NCBI GenBank assembly: GCA_905198835.1
Contig: CAJKDY010000005.1
Location: forward strand, 62,001-126,000
Direction of reading: 5' to 3'
DNA from: an uncultured Eubacteriales bacterium
GTDB lineage: Bacteria > Bacillota > Clostridia > Oscillospirales > Oscillospiraceae
Length of the DNA: 64,000 bases
Under the pieces are notes generated by a model, which saw only the letters and a list, made by a program, of their open reading frames with translations, was not told the origin of the DNA and ran no database searches. Positions 43,438 through 52,594 of the stretch are shown piece by piece (the first letter of the stretch is position 1; each line of letters opens with the position of its first letter). A program made the translations under genes and the position numbers.

Positions 43438-43674
43438 TTAGTCTCCCTCGGTCCGGGCCTGGATCTGCTGGACCAGGTCGCCCACGGTGGAGATGCTACC
43501 CAAATCGTCCTCGGACATCTCGCCCACGTCGAAGGCGTCCTCCAAAGCCATGCTCAGCTCTACGATATCGATGGAGTCGGCCCCCAGATCGTCTTCAAAA
43601 GAGGTCTCCATGGTGATGGAATCAACGTCCACGCCGAATTGCTCCGCGATGATCTCCGCAATTTCCTTGAACAT
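43438..43674 (-). CDS. acpP: Acyl carrier protein
   Basis: 78 aa, acidic. The phosphopantetheine attachment serine is in DLGADSIDIVELSMALED near residue 37. It carries growing acyl chains in fatty acid synthesis and is the acyl donor for PlsX, encoded upstream. Own promoter at 43713-43741. Confidence 0.97.
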   Translation of the reverse strand: MFKEIAEIIAEQFGVDVDSITMETSFEDDLGADSIDIVELSMALEDAFDVGEMSEDDLGSISTVGDLVQQIQARTEGD

Positions 43675-43712
43675 ATACCTCGCTCCTTTTCAAAGGGAAA
43701 TCTTACATTCAA

Positions 43713-43741
43713 ATCATAAGAAGTTTTCCCTCGGATGTCAA
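43713..43741 (-). promoter_or_regulatory. Sigma-A promoter of acpP
   Basis: Minus strand TTGACA (43736-43741), 17-nt spacer, TATGAT (43713-43718), directly after the plsX stop. It lets acpP be expressed above the rest of the operon. Confidence 0.9.
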
Positions 43742-43748
43742 TAGGCAA

Positions 43749-44804
43749 TCACGATTTTTCCGCAGTTTCTTCCGACTTTATCTCGCTGCCCAGGCGCATA
43801 TAGCCGATGTTGGCGGCGATGTCCTCGATGAGGCCGGACCGGGCCAGCTCCATACCCTGGCGAATGGCGTTTTGAATGGCCTTGGGCCCGGAGGAGCCGT
43901 GGGCCTTGATAACGGGCTTGGAGATGCCCATCAGGGCCGTGCCGCCCACCTCTTCGCTGTCCAGCAGCTTTTTAAAATCGGTCAGGCCGCCCTTGACCAG
44001 CAGCGCCGCCAGCTTGGTGAGGATATTCTTCTTAAAGATGCCCTTGATCTGCCGGGCCAGAAACAATCCCGTGCCCTCCACGGCCTTGAGGAAGACATTG
44101 CCGGAAAAGCCGTCGGCCACGATGACGTCCACCGCGCCCTCTACCGCCTCCCGGGCCTCTACGTTGCCCACAAAGTTGATGCGGCCCTCTTCCCCGGCCT
44201 TACGCAGCAACGCATAGGTCTCTTTTTGCAAGTCGGTCCCCTTGCTCTCCTCCACGCCGATGTTCAAAAGGCCCACACGGGGCTCGGGCCGGCACAGGGC
44301 GTGCTGGGCGTAGAAGCTGCCCATATAGGCGAATTGCAAGAGGTACTCCGGCGTACACTCGGCGTTAGCCCCGCAGTCGATGAGCACGGCGCCGCCCTTG
44401 CCCGTGGGCACTACCGGGGCCAGCGCAGCCCGGCGGATGCCTCGGATGCGCTTGGTCATCAGCGTGGCCGCCGAAAGGAGCGCGCCGGTGGAACCGGCGG
44501 AGACAAAGGCCTCCCCCGCCCCCTCGGAGAGGAGGCTCAGACCTACCGTCAGCGACGAGTCCTTCTTCTCCTTAAATGCCAGAGCGGGATTATCCTCCAT
44601 GGTGACTACCTGGCTGGCGTGGGCGATCTCCAGGCCCTGGGGCAGATCGCCCACGCCCAGGTCGCCTTGCAGACACTTCAAGATCGCCTCGCCGTCGCCC
44701 ACCAGGATCACCTGGATCCCGTAAGCCTGCACGGCGTCCAAAGCGCCCTTAACGTTGCAAAGGGGCGCGTTGTCCCCGCCCATGGCGTCTACAATGATCT
44801 TCAT
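43749..44804 (-). CDS. plsX: Phosphate acyltransferase PlsX
   Basis: 351 aa. IIVDAMGGDNAP at the start and PTGKGGAVLIDCGANAECTPEYL near residue 135 are diagnostic, as is the later VADGFSGNVFLKAVEG. It converts acyl-ACP to acyl-phosphate for phospholipid synthesis. It lies 13 nt after trmFO and just before acpP. The fab genes that often accompany it are not in the window. Confidence 0.97.
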   Translation of the reverse strand: MKIIVDAMGGDNAPLCNVKGALDAVQAYGIQVILVGDGEAILKCLQGDLGVGDLPQGLEIAHASQVVTMEDNPALAFKEKKDSSLTVGLSLLSEGAGEAFVSAGSTGALLSAATLMTKRIRGIRRAALAPVVPTGKGGAVLIDCGANAECTPEYLLQFAYMGSFYAQHALCRPEPRVGLLNIGVEESKGTDLQKETYALLRKAGEEGRINFVGNVEAREAVEGAVDVIVADGFSGNVFLKAVEGTGLFLARQIKGIFKKNILTKLAALLVKGGLTDFKKLLDSEEVGGTALMGISKPVIKAHGSSGPKAIQNAIRQGMELARSGLIEDIAANIGYMRLGSEIKSEETAEKS

Positions 44805-44817
44805 ATCGGGCCCTCCT

Positions 44818-46122
44818 TTATGTGATGTCCAGCGCCGCCAAGGCTTCCAACGAGCGCTGGGAGATGGCGGCGTTTTTCTCTCGCTTACCCTTGACCCGGC
44901 GTTCCAGCGGTGGGATCAGGCCAAAGTTGATGTTCATGGGCTGGAAGTCGGTCACGCCCTCGTTGGAAATATACCCCGCCAAAGCGCCTAGAGCCGTCAG
45001 GCTGGGGAAGTCCACGCTCTTCTTCCCCAACAGACGCCGTGCCAATTCTACCGCGCATACAAAGCCCGAGGCGGTGGACTCCACATAGCCCTCCACGCCG
45101 GTGACCTGGCCGGCAAACATGACCCTGGGGCAGCTCTTGACCCGGTAGTAGCGGTCCAGCAGCTTGGGCGAATTGAGATAGGTGTTGCGGTGCATGACGC
45201 CATAGCGGAGAAATTCGGCGTTTTCCAGCGCGGGGATCATGGAGAAGACCCTCTTTTGCTCGGGGAATTTCAAATGGGTCTGAAAGCCCACCAGATTATA
45301 GACGCTGCCCTGGGCATTGTCCCGGCGGAGCTGGACAACCGCATAGGGCTCCGCGCCGGTCTTGGGGTCTTTGAGGCCCTTGGGCTTTAGGGGACCGTAG
45401 CGCAGGGTGTCAAAGCCCCTGCGGGCCATGACCTCTACGGGCATACAGCCCTCAAAGACGCTCTTATCCTCAAAGCCGTGGACCTGGGCCTCCTGGGCTG
45501 TGGTCAGGGCTTCCCAAAAGGCCCGGTACTCGTCTTCCGAAAGGGCGCAGTTGATGTAGTCGGCAGTGCCCTTGTCGTAGCGGGAGGCGAACCAGGCCCG
45601 GGTCATGTCAATGCTCTCAAAGGATACCAGCGGGGCCGCGGCGTCGAAGAAGCTCAGGTAGTCCGCCCCGCCCAGAAAACTCTGGACGCTTTGGGCCAGA
45701 GCGTCAGAGGTCAACGGCCCGGTGGCCACGATGACCTGGCCCTCCTCGGGGATGCTCGATACCTCGCCGGGCACGACCTCGATCAGCGGATGGTCCAGGA
45801 TCTGCTGGGTGACAGCGGCGGAAAAGCCCTCCCGGTCCACGGCCAAAGCCCCTCCTGCCTCCACCCGGTGGGCGTCGGCGCAGGCCAGGATCAGGCTGCC
45901 TGAGCGGCGAAGTTCCTCCTTTAAAAGGCCCACGGCATTCGCCAGCTCGTCCGAGCGCAGGGAGTTGGAGCACACCAGCTCGGCAAAGAGATCGGTATGA
46001 TGGGCCGGGGAGCGCTTGGCGGGCTTCATCTCACAAAGCCGCACCGGGATGCCCCGCTTTGCCAACTGCCAGGCCGCCTCGCAACCCGCCAGCCCAGCGC
46101 CGATGACGGTGACGGTCTCCAT
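44818..46122 (-). CDS. trmFO: Methylenetetrahydrofolate--tRNA-(uracil-5-)-methyltransferase TrmFO
   Basis: 434 aa. The FAD-binding motif VIGAGLAGCEAAWQLAKRG at the N-terminus, MKPAKRSPAHHTDLFAELVCSNS, and FAGQVTGVEGYVESTASG near residue 330 are TrmFO signatures. It makes 5-methyluridine 54 in tRNA using methylene-tetrahydrofolate and FADH2, the Gram-positive alternative to SAM-dependent TrmA. The ATG at 46120-46122 shares one base with the topA stop (TGATG); a GTG one codon earlier is the other option. Confidence 0.97.
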   Translation of the reverse strand: METVTVIGAGLAGCEAAWQLAKRGIPVRLCEMKPAKRSPAHHTDLFAELVCSNSLRSDELANAVGLLKEELRRSGSLILACADAHRVEAGGALAVDREGFSAAVTQQILDHPLIEVVPGEVSSIPEEGQVIVATGPLTSDALAQSVQSFLGGADYLSFFDAAAPLVSFESIDMTRAWFASRYDKGTADYINCALSEDEYRAFWEALTTAQEAQVHGFEDKSVFEGCMPVEVMARRGFDTLRYGPLKPKGLKDPKTGAEPYAVVQLRRDNAQGSVYNLVGFQTHLKFPEQKRVFSMIPALENAEFLRYGVMHRNTYLNSPKLLDRYYRVKSCPRVMFAGQVTGVEGYVESTASGFVCAVELARRLLGKKSVDFPSLTALGALAGYISNEGVTDFQPMNINFGLIPPLERRVKGKREKNAAISQRSLEALAALDIT

Positions 46123-48374
46123 CACGCCTTCTTGGCGGCGGGCTTTTTCGCCGCCGTCTTCTTGGCCGTTGTTTTCTTAGCCGTCGTCTTCTTTTCCCCG
46201 GCATCCTCGCCCTGGGTCTCCGTCTTCCGGCGGTAGCCCCCCCGCTTTTCCTCAGGGGTGAAGTTGGAACAGGCTTCGTTGATACAGAAGGGCTTGTGGG
46301 CGCCCTTGCCGGCGGTCTTGAACATGGTGTGGCCGCAGACGGGGCAGTTGTCCTTCACCGGCACATCCCAGGTAATGAACTCGCAGCGCTTCGCTTCGTC
46401 CTTGGCGCTTCGATGCTCGCAGCAGTAGAAGGTGTACTGCTTGCCGTTTTTCTTGCTCCGGCCGGTGCGCTTGAGGATGCGCCCACCGCAGACAGGACAC
46501 TTGCCGGGCATCTCCACCACCAAGGGCATGGTGAAGTCGCACTCGGGCCAGCCCGGACAGGCCAAGAAGCGGCCAAAGCGGCCGGACTTGACCACCAGCT
46601 GCTTGCCACACTGGGGGCAGACCTCTTCGGAGACCTCGTCGGGCACCTTCAGCCGAACGCCGTCCATGTCGGTCTCCACCTTTTTGAGGTTGCTCTCAAA
46701 GTCGCCGTAGAAGCTGTCCAGAATGCCCACCCAGTTCTCCTCGCCGGTCTCCACCTGATCCAGGCGCTGTTCCATGCGGGCGGTAAAGGTGGGGTCGGCC
46801 ACATCGGGGAATTTGTCCCGCATCAGGCCGGTGACCACCTCGCCCAGGGGCGTGGGCCGGAGGTTGCGGCCCTCTTTGATGACATACTCCCGGTCGATGA
46901 TGGTGGACACCGTAGGGGCGTAGGTAGAGGGCCGACCGATGCTCTTTTCCTCCAGGGCCTTGATCAGCGTAGCCTCGGTATATCGGGCGGGGGGCTGGGT
47001 AAAATGCTGCTCGGGGGTAAAGCCCTCCTCCTTGACGCTCTCCCCTTCCCGCAGATCGGGAAGCGGGGACTGAGGCGCCTCGTCATCCTCGTCCCGGCTC
47101 TCTTCATAGACGGCGGTAAAACCGCTGAATTTCATGGACGAATGGTTGGCCCGGAAAACGTAGCCCTCCGCGCCGGCGACGTCAATGGAAACGCTGTCGT
47201 AGACCGCACTGGCCATCTGGCTGGCCAAGAAGCGGCTCCAGATGAGTTTATAGAGCTTATACTGCTCGCCGGTCAGGTCCTTGCGGATGCTCTCCGGGTC
47301 CAGGCGGACCTCCGAGGGTCGAATGGCCTCATGGGCGTCCTGGGCGCCGGACTTGGCCTTGTAGACCCGGGGCTTGCCGGGATAGTAGTCCTTGCCGTAG
47401 CGGTCCAGGATAAAGTCCTTGGCGGCGGCAGTGGCCTCGTCGGAGAGGCGGAGGGAGTCGGTACGCATATAGGTGATCAAGCCCACCGTGCCCTCGCCGG
47501 TAATGTCTACGCCCTCGTAGAGCTGCTGGGCGATGGACATGGTCCGCCGCGGCGGCATCCCCAGCTTGCGGGAGGCCTCCTGCTGAAGGGTGGAGGTGAT
47601 GAAGGGCGGAGCAGGATTGCGCTGCTTGTCCTGACGCTTGACGGTTTTAACGGTAAAGGGCTTTCCCTTTACGGCGTTCAAAACAGCGTCCACCTCTGCC
47701 CTGCTGCCCAAGTCCTGCTTTTTCTCCTTGCCGTAAAAGCTGGCCTGAAAGGCGCCAACATTGGGGGCCACGCGGGAAAAGTCCACGTCGATGGACCAGT
47801 ATTCCTGGCTTTCAAAGGCCCGGATCTCCTCTTCCCGCTCCACCACCAGCCGGGCCGCCACCGACTGGACACGGCCCGCGGACAGCCCCCGGCGGATCTT
47901 CTTCCACAGCAGCGGCGACAGCTCATAGCCCACGATGCGGTCCAAAATACGCCGGGCCTGCTGGGCGTCCACCAGATTTTGGTCGATGGTCCGGGGCTGA
48001 GCGATGGACTCGGTGACCACCTTCTTGGTGATCTCGTTGAAGGTGACCCGATAGGTCCGATCCTCAGGCAGATCCAAAAGTTCCTTCAGGTGCCAGGAGA
48101 TGGCCTCGCCCTCGCGGTCAGGGTCGGTGGCAAGATAGATCTTGCCGCTTTTTTTGACGGCCTTTTTCAGCTCGGAGATGATGTCCTCTTTGCCCTTGAT
48201 GGGCTGATAGTTGGGCGCGAAGCCGTGGTCCACATCCACGCTGAGCTTGCTCTTGGGTAGGTCCCGCACATGGCCCATGGTGGCCAGGACCTTGTAGTTC
48301 GGGCCCAGATATTTGCCAATGGTCTTTGCCTTGGCAGGCGACTCCACGATCACCAGATCTGTTTTTGCAGCCAT
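46122..48374 (-). CDS. topA: DNA topoisomerase I
   Basis: 750 aa. The TOPRIM domain with VIVESPAKAKTIGKYLGPNY begins at residue 8, TDPDREGEAISWH near 110, and the catalytic tyrosine is in GLITYMRTDSLRLS near residue 298. Two or three C-terminal zinc ribbons (CPQCGKQLVVKSGRFGRFLAC; CPVCGGRIL; CPVCGHTMF) follow. The last 25 residues are a Lys/Ala-rich tail (repeats of TAKK and AAKK) like bacterial histone-type tails. It relaxes negative supercoils. Third from last in the large minus operon, after dprA. Confidence 0.97.
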   Translation of the reverse strand: MAAKTDLVIVESPAKAKTIGKYLGPNYKVLATMGHVRDLPKSKLSVDVDHGFAPNYQPIKGKEDIISELKKAVKKSGKIYLATDPDREGEAISWHLKELLDLPEDRTYRVTFNEITKKVVTESIAQPRTIDQNLVDAQQARRILDRIVGYELSPLLWKKIRRGLSAGRVQSVAARLVVEREEEIRAFESQEYWSIDVDFSRVAPNVGAFQASFYGKEKKQDLGSRAEVDAVLNAVKGKPFTVKTVKRQDKQRNPAPPFITSTLQQEASRKLGMPPRRTMSIAQQLYEGVDITGEGTVGLITYMRTDSLRLSDEATAAAKDFILDRYGKDYYPGKPRVYKAKSGAQDAHEAIRPSEVRLDPESIRKDLTGEQYKLYKLIWSRFLASQMASAVYDSVSIDVAGAEGYVFRANHSSMKFSGFTAVYEESRDEDDEAPQSPLPDLREGESVKEEGFTPEQHFTQPPARYTEATLIKALEEKSIGRPSTYAPTVSTIIDREYVIKEGRNLRPTPLGEVVTGLMRDKFPDVADPTFTARMEQRLDQVETGEENWVGILDSFYGDFESNLKKVETDMDGVRLKVPDEVSEEVCPQCGKQLVVKSGRFGRFLACPGWPECDFTMPLVVEMPGKCPVCGGRILKRTGRSKKNGKQYTFYCCEHRSAKDEAKRCEFITWDVPVKDNCPVCGHTMFKTAGKGAHKPFCINEACSNFTPEEKRGGYRRKTETQGEDAGEKKTTAKKTTAKKTAAKKPAAKKA

Positions 48375-48421
48375 TTGGTCTCCTCCTGGTACACTAGATT
48401 ATCCTGTAAAGGTATTTCCCC

Positions 48422-49660
48422 TTAGTCTACTGTGATCCGCACCGTGGCGGCAAAGCGCTTGCCGGTCTCCTCGGCCAAAAAGCCCGCCAACTGGAGCATA
48501 GTCACCGCCGAGGTGCACCGCCGTGCAGGGATCTGAGCGGTCTCGATGATTTCGTCCAGCACCAGCGGCTTGTCCCGCACGGCCAGCAGCACGTCCCGCT
48601 GGTCGTCGGTGAGGGCCGGGGTCAGCTTGCGCCAGTGGATAGCGGGCAGGGCCTCCCTTGCCTGGCCTTCAGCCTTAGCCGGCCCCTCTTGCTCTCTCTC
48701 CTGACGGACGGCCCGGGGCCGCAGGCCCGGCGCGATGGCCGGGGTCTCCGGCGCAAGACCGGGCACCAGACGGATCTTGCCGGGATAGAGGTCGGCGTAT
48801 TCCTGCAAAATGTCGCTGGCCGAGGTGACCAGCATGGCCTCGCCCCGGCGGATGAGGTCGTTTGGCATATAGCTCAAAGGTCCGTCCACCGGGCCGGGTA
48901 CGGCGAAGACATCCCGGTTCTGGTCCACGGCGATCTTGGCGGTAATGCCGGTGCCGGAGCCCTGGGCGCCCTCCACCACGACGACGCCCAGAGACAAGCC
49001 GCTGATGATGCGGTTGCGGGCGGGAAAATGACCGGATCTTGTCTCTGTTCCCGGCGGGTACTCGCTGATGAGCAGGCCCGCCGCGGCCACGTCCTGATAC
49101 AAATAGCGGTTTTCCTTGGGGTAGATCACATCCAGTCCGCCGCCCAGCACCCCACAGACAGTGCCGCCGCCCCGCAGGGCGCCCCGGATGCCCTCGCTGT
49201 CCAGGCCCCGGGCCAAGCCCGAGACCACCACCGCTCCCTGATAGGCCAGGTCGTGACCCAGACGCTGGGCCTGGTTGATCCCGTACTGGCTGGGGACGCG
49301 GGAGCCGATCAGGCTGATCACCACCTGGTCGTCAAAGTCGATGTCCCTACCTTGGAGATAGAGTACCGCCGGTGGGTCATAGATATTCCTCAGCCGTTCA
49401 GGATAGCCTGCGTCGGCGATAGTCAGGATCCGTTGGTCAAGCCGCTCACACTCCGAGAGGATACGGTTGGCCCCGTCCAGATCCTTGTCGGTCAAAGACC
49501 GCTTGGCCAGGTCCGTAAGGCCTGGCACGGCGGCATACTCGGCACTGTCGGCAAAATGGACGGCCTCCGGCGTGCCAAAGTGTTCCAGCAGCGCGGACAC
49601 GCCGGGATTGGAGAGCCCCCGGCGTGTAGTGAGCCACAGCCAGTATTTCAAGCTCGCCAT
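48422..49660 (-). CDS. dprA: DNA-processing protein DprA
   Basis: 412 aa. The Rossmann core has SLIGSRVPSQYG near residue 115, VVVSGLARGLDSEGIRGAL, GGGLDVIYPKENRYLY and FPARNRIISGLSLGVVVVEG. A C-terminal winged-helix (DLF-like, residues about 345-410) is present. DprA protects incoming single-stranded DNA and loads RecA in natural transformation. The dprA-topA-trmFO order is the conserved Firmicute arrangement. Start ATG at 49660 follows AAAGGAGG; a longer reading lacks family similarity. Confidence 0.95.
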   Translation of the reverse strand: MASLKYWLWLTTRRGLSNPGVSALLEHFGTPEAVHFADSAEYAAVPGLTDLAKRSLTDKDLDGANRILSECERLDQRILTIADAGYPERLRNIYDPPAVLYLQGRDIDFDDQVVISLIGSRVPSQYGINQAQRLGHDLAYQGAVVVSGLARGLDSEGIRGALRGGGTVCGVLGGGLDVIYPKENRYLYQDVAAAGLLISEYPPGTETRSGHFPARNRIISGLSLGVVVVEGAQGSGTGITAKIAVDQNRDVFAVPGPVDGPLSYMPNDLIRRGEAMLVTSASDILQEYADLYPGKIRLVPGLAPETPAIAPGLRPRAVRQEREQEGPAKAEGQAREALPAIHWRKLTPALTDDQRDVLLAVRDKPLVLDEIIETAQIPARRCTSAVTMLQLAGFLAEETGKRFAATVRITVD

Positions 49661-49685
49661 CCATCTCGCCTCCTTTTTTCTTTTC

Positions 49686-50435
49686 TTATCGGCCCATTTC
49701 CCAGAGGAAAATAGCCGCCGCCACGGCGGCATTGAGGGATTCACAGCGCGAGCGCATGGGGATGATGACCGATCCCCGGCAGCGCTCCAGCACCTCCGGG
49801 CTGACGCCGTGGCCCTCGTTGCCAATGACCACCGCCGCCCGATGAAGCTCCGCCTGCCGCACCGTCACGCTGGTTTCTTCCAAGGCGGCGGCGTAGAGCG
49901 GGATGTCCCGCTGGGCCAGAAAGGCGGTCAGCTCCTCCAGGGCGGCCTCCCGGCAAGGAAGGCGGAAGCACGCGCCCATCGTGGCCCGGACAGTCTTGGG
50001 AGCGTAGGGGTCGGCGCAGTGGTTGAGCAAAAGCAGTCCATCTGCGCCCAGGGCGTCGGCGGTGCGCCAGATGGCGCCCACATTACCTGGATCCTGGAGC
50101 CCATCCAGCGCCAAAAAGCGCTGGCCGGGCAGGTCAAGCTTCGTCTTTTCCGGGAGCGAAACGGTAAACAAAAAGCCCTGAGGGCTCTCCATAGGCGAGA
50201 GATAGGCCATCAGCTCCGGGGCCACCACGGTGTGCTCCACGCCGGGCGGCACGTCCACCGCCACGTCCGAGGTCGTGATCAGGCGGCGGATGGGAGCCTG
50301 CCACCGTACAGCCTCCTCCCACAGCTTGCGCCCGTCGGCCAGATATTCGCCGGAGCTCTTGCGGTAGCGGCTGCTCGACGCCAGCTTCCGAAGGTGGGCA
50401 CACAGGGGATTCTGGCGGCTTGTCAGCACGCTCAT
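49686..50435 (-). CDS. TrmH-family (SPOUT) RNA 2-prime-O-methyltransferase
   Basis: 249 aa. N-terminal substrate-binding region (PLCAHLRKLASSSRYRKSSGEYLADG) followed by the SPOUT knot with LALDGLQDPGNVGAIWRTADA, VVIGNEGHGVSPEVL and IPMRSRCESLNAAVAAAIFLWEM. Members methylate a ribose in 23S rRNA or tRNA; RlmB/TsnR-like is most likely. Its ATG overlaps the ktrA stop by 4 nt. Confidence 0.92.
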   Translation of the reverse strand: MSVLTSRQNPLCAHLRKLASSSRYRKSSGEYLADGRKLWEEAVRWQAPIRRLITTSDVAVDVPPGVEHTVVAPELMAYLSPMESPQGFLFTVSLPEKTKLDLPGQRFLALDGLQDPGNVGAIWRTADALGADGLLLLNHCADPYAPKTVRATMGACFRLPCREAALEELTAFLAQRDIPLYAAALEETSVTVRQAELHRAAVVIGNEGHGVSPEVLERCRGSVIIPMRSRCESLNAAVAAAIFLWEMGR

Positions 50436-51085
50436 AGCTTCTGGATGCGGTTGATGTGCTTATCCCGGCCCAGGGCCACCACCACATCGGTGGGCTCCAG
50501 CACGTCCTCGCCGCTGGGGGCGATGACGAAGGTCTGCTTGGGGCCCCGGCGCAGGGCGATGATGTTGACGCCGTAGCTGTTGCGCACATCCAGCTGGCGG
50601 AGCGTCTTGTGGACCCACTCCTTGGGCACGGGGATCTCCACGATGCTGGCGTCGTCGGAAAGCTCGATGAAGTTCAGCACGTTGGAGCCCGACAGAGCGT
50701 GGGCCAGCTTGACGCCCATCTCATGCTCGGGGAAGACCACACGGTCCGCGCCGATCTTCTCCAGCACCTTTTTGTGGGTATGGCTGGAGGCCTTGGCGAT
50801 GACTCGCTCCACCCCTTGCTCCTTGAGGCTCAGGGTGATCAGCGCGCTGGTGCCGATGTCGCTGCCGATGGCCACGATGGCGCAGTCAAAGCTGTGGGCC
50901 GAGATCTCCTTGAGTACCTCCGGGTCCCGGGCGTCGGCGGTAACGGCGTGGGTAATGTGAGCGGCGGCAGCCTGGACCAGGTCCGCTCTGGTGTCCATGC
51001 CCAGCACCTCGTTCCCCTGGGCGCACAGCTCGGCGGCGACAGCGTTTCCAAATCGCCCCAGACCAATGACAAGAAATGTTTTCAT
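50432..51085 (-). CDS. ktrA: Ktr/Trk potassium uptake regulatory subunit (RCK protein)
   Basis: 217 aa, the KtrA size with one RCK_N (residues 1-135: TFLVIGLGRFGNAVAAEL for NAD/ATP binding) and one RCK_C domain (about 140-217). Forms an octameric ring that gates the KtrB pore in response to nucleotides and cyclic di-AMP in relatives. It lies 19 nt after ktrB and overlaps the trmH-family gene. Trk versus Ktr naming is inferred from length. Confidence 0.9.
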   Translation of the reverse strand: MKTFLVIGLGRFGNAVAAELCAQGNEVLGMDTRADLVQAAAAHITHAVTADARDPEVLKEISAHSFDCAIVAIGSDIGTSALITLSLKEQGVERVIAKASSHTHKKVLEKIGADRVVFPEHEMGVKLAHALSGSNVLNFIELSDDASIVEIPVPKEWVHKTLRQLDVRNSYGVNIIALRRGPKQTFVIAPSGEDVLEPTDVVVALGRDKHINRIQKL

Positions 51086-51104
51086 GGCAAGATCCTCCTA
51101 ACGC

Positions 51105-52472
51105 TCAACCGATCATCACTTGGGTGACGGGATATTGTATCTTGTCCTCAGCCTGCGCTCCCCGCGAGGCAAAGGCAATGGAGAAGGACAAAATGCCCAC
51201 ACGGCCCAGGTACATCAAGGCAATGATCAGCACCCGGCAGGCGTAAGACAGCGTGGGCGTGATGCCGGTGGTGAGGCCCACGGTGCCCAGGGCCGAGGCC
51301 ACCTCAAAGCCGGCGGCCATAAAGGGAACGCCGTCCAACAAGGAGAGAAACATGGATCCGGCCACGAACAGAAGCAGGGCCGTCATAGTCAGGGTCATGG
51401 CGTTGGACTGCTGACGGCGGCTGATAGAGCGGTTGCCGATGACCAGGCTGCCGCGGCCTTTCAGGTCAGCCCATAGGCCAAGGCACAGGATGGCAATGGT
51501 ACCGGTCTTGATGCCGCCAGCTGTGGAGCCGGAGGAGCCGCCGATGAGCATCAGGATACTTCCAAGGGCCAAGGTGGTATCCCGCAAAGCCCCTTGGTTC
51601 AAAACGCCAAAGCCCGCCGTGCGGAAGGTCACTGACTGGAAAAGGGCGTTCATGATCTTCTCCCACAAGGGCATGGGGCCCAGGGTGTCGGGGTTATAAT
51701 ACTCCACCGCCAACACCACCGCCGCACCAAGGACAAGGAGGCTGACGGTCATGGTGAGGACGATTTTCGTATAGGTGGACACTCTCCCCCGCTCCTTGCG
51801 GTGGGCAATGTCACTCCAGACAAAAAAGCCCAGGCCGCCGATGACGATCAAGGCCATGATGGTAAACTGGACCACCGGGTCCGCGTGGAACTGGGCCAGG
51901 CTCTGGAAGGGCGCTCCCTGGCCCAGCAGATCGAAGCCGGCGTTGCAGAAGGCGGATATGGCGTGGAACACACCCAGCCATACCCCCTGCCTCCAGCCAT
52001 ACAGCGGCACGAAGCGGGTCATCAGAATCAGCGCGCCGGTCAGCTCAAAGACAAAGGTCCACTTCAAGGTAAAGCGCACCAGGCGCACCACGCCGCTGAT
52101 GTTGTTCAGATTGAAGTTGGAGACCATGATCAGCCGCTCGGAAAGGCCGATCTTCCGCCGGAGCATGAGGGAAAAGAGGGTCATGATCGTGATAAACCCA
52201 AGCCCACCCAGCTGAATGAGGCCCAAGATCACCGCCTGACCGAAAAAGGACCACTGGGTGGCGGTGTCCACCAGCACCAGGCCAGTGACACAGGTGGAGG
52301 AGGTGGCGGTAAACAGACACGTCAAAAGTCCCGGTGACTGGCCGCTTTGGGAGGCGGCAGGCAGGTTTAATAGAACCGTGCCCAGCAGGATAATGACGGC
52401 GAAGGATCCGGCCACGATGCGCGTGGCGTTCAGGTTTCTGCGCCGCAAAAGGTGGAATTTCCTTGCCCGCAC
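51105..52472 (-). CDS. ktrB: Ktr/Trk potassium uptake membrane subunit
   Basis: 455 aa, about ten hydrophobic segments with pore loops: SSTCVTGLVLVDTATQWSFFGQ, AFCNAGFDLLG, TFRTAGFGVLN and ASALGTVGLTTGITPTLS. Each carries a selectivity-filter glycine (VTGL, NAGF, RTAGF, VGLT). Imports potassium with sodium or proton coupling across the membrane. Starts at a GTG after AAGGGGGG. First gene of the long minus-strand run through rnc. Confidence 0.93.
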   Translation of the reverse strand: MRARKFHLLRRRNLNATRIVAGSFAVIILLGTVLLNLPAASQSGQSPGLLTCLFTATSSTCVTGLVLVDTATQWSFFGQAVILGLIQLGGLGFITIMTLFSLMLRRKIGLSERLIMVSNFNLNNISGVVRLVRFTLKWTFVFELTGALILMTRFVPLYGWRQGVWLGVFHAISAFCNAGFDLLGQGAPFQSLAQFHADPVVQFTIMALIVIGGLGFFVWSDIAHRKERGRVSTYTKIVLTMTVSLLVLGAAVVLAVEYYNPDTLGPMPLWEKIMNALFQSVTFRTAGFGVLNQGALRDTTLALGSILMLIGGSSGSTAGGIKTGTIAILCLGLWADLKGRGSLVIGNRSISRRQQSNAMTLTMTALLLFVAGSMFLSLLDGVPFMAAGFEVASALGTVGLTTGITPTLSYACRVLIIALMYLGRVGILSFSIAFASRGAQAEDKIQYPVTQVMIG

Positions 52473-52511
52473 CGCTGGGTCCCCCCTTCTGGTAAAATCG
52501 AACTAATGGCT

Positions 52512-52540
52512 ATTGTACTCTACCCTATCCGCTTTTGCAA
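52512..52540 (-). promoter_or_regulatory. Sigma-A promoter of the ktrB operon
   Basis: Minus strand TTGCAA (52535-52540), 17-nt spacer, TACAAT (52512-52517), about 40 nt upstream of the GTG start. Confidence 0.85.
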
Positions 52541-52553
52541 GACTTTTCTTTTT

Positions 52554-52593
52554 ATAAAGGTATCATAGCCCTTGCGGGCCATGATACCTTTAT
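52554..52593. terminator. Stem-loop after the E2-like gene
   Basis: ATAAAGGTATCAT and GCCC (52554-52571) pair with GGGC and ATGATACCTTTAT (52576-52593), TTGC loop. It starts one nucleotide after the minus-strand stop codon. The T tract is inside the stem rather than after it, so termination may be partial. Confidence 0.65.
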
Positions 52594-52594
52594 G

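Noticed and set aside
46296..48260. 654-codon open frame on the plus strand
   Set aside because: It is exactly antisense to topA, has no ribosome site, and its residue makeup (His/Gly/Leu-rich) is typical of a shadow frame in GC-rich DNA.
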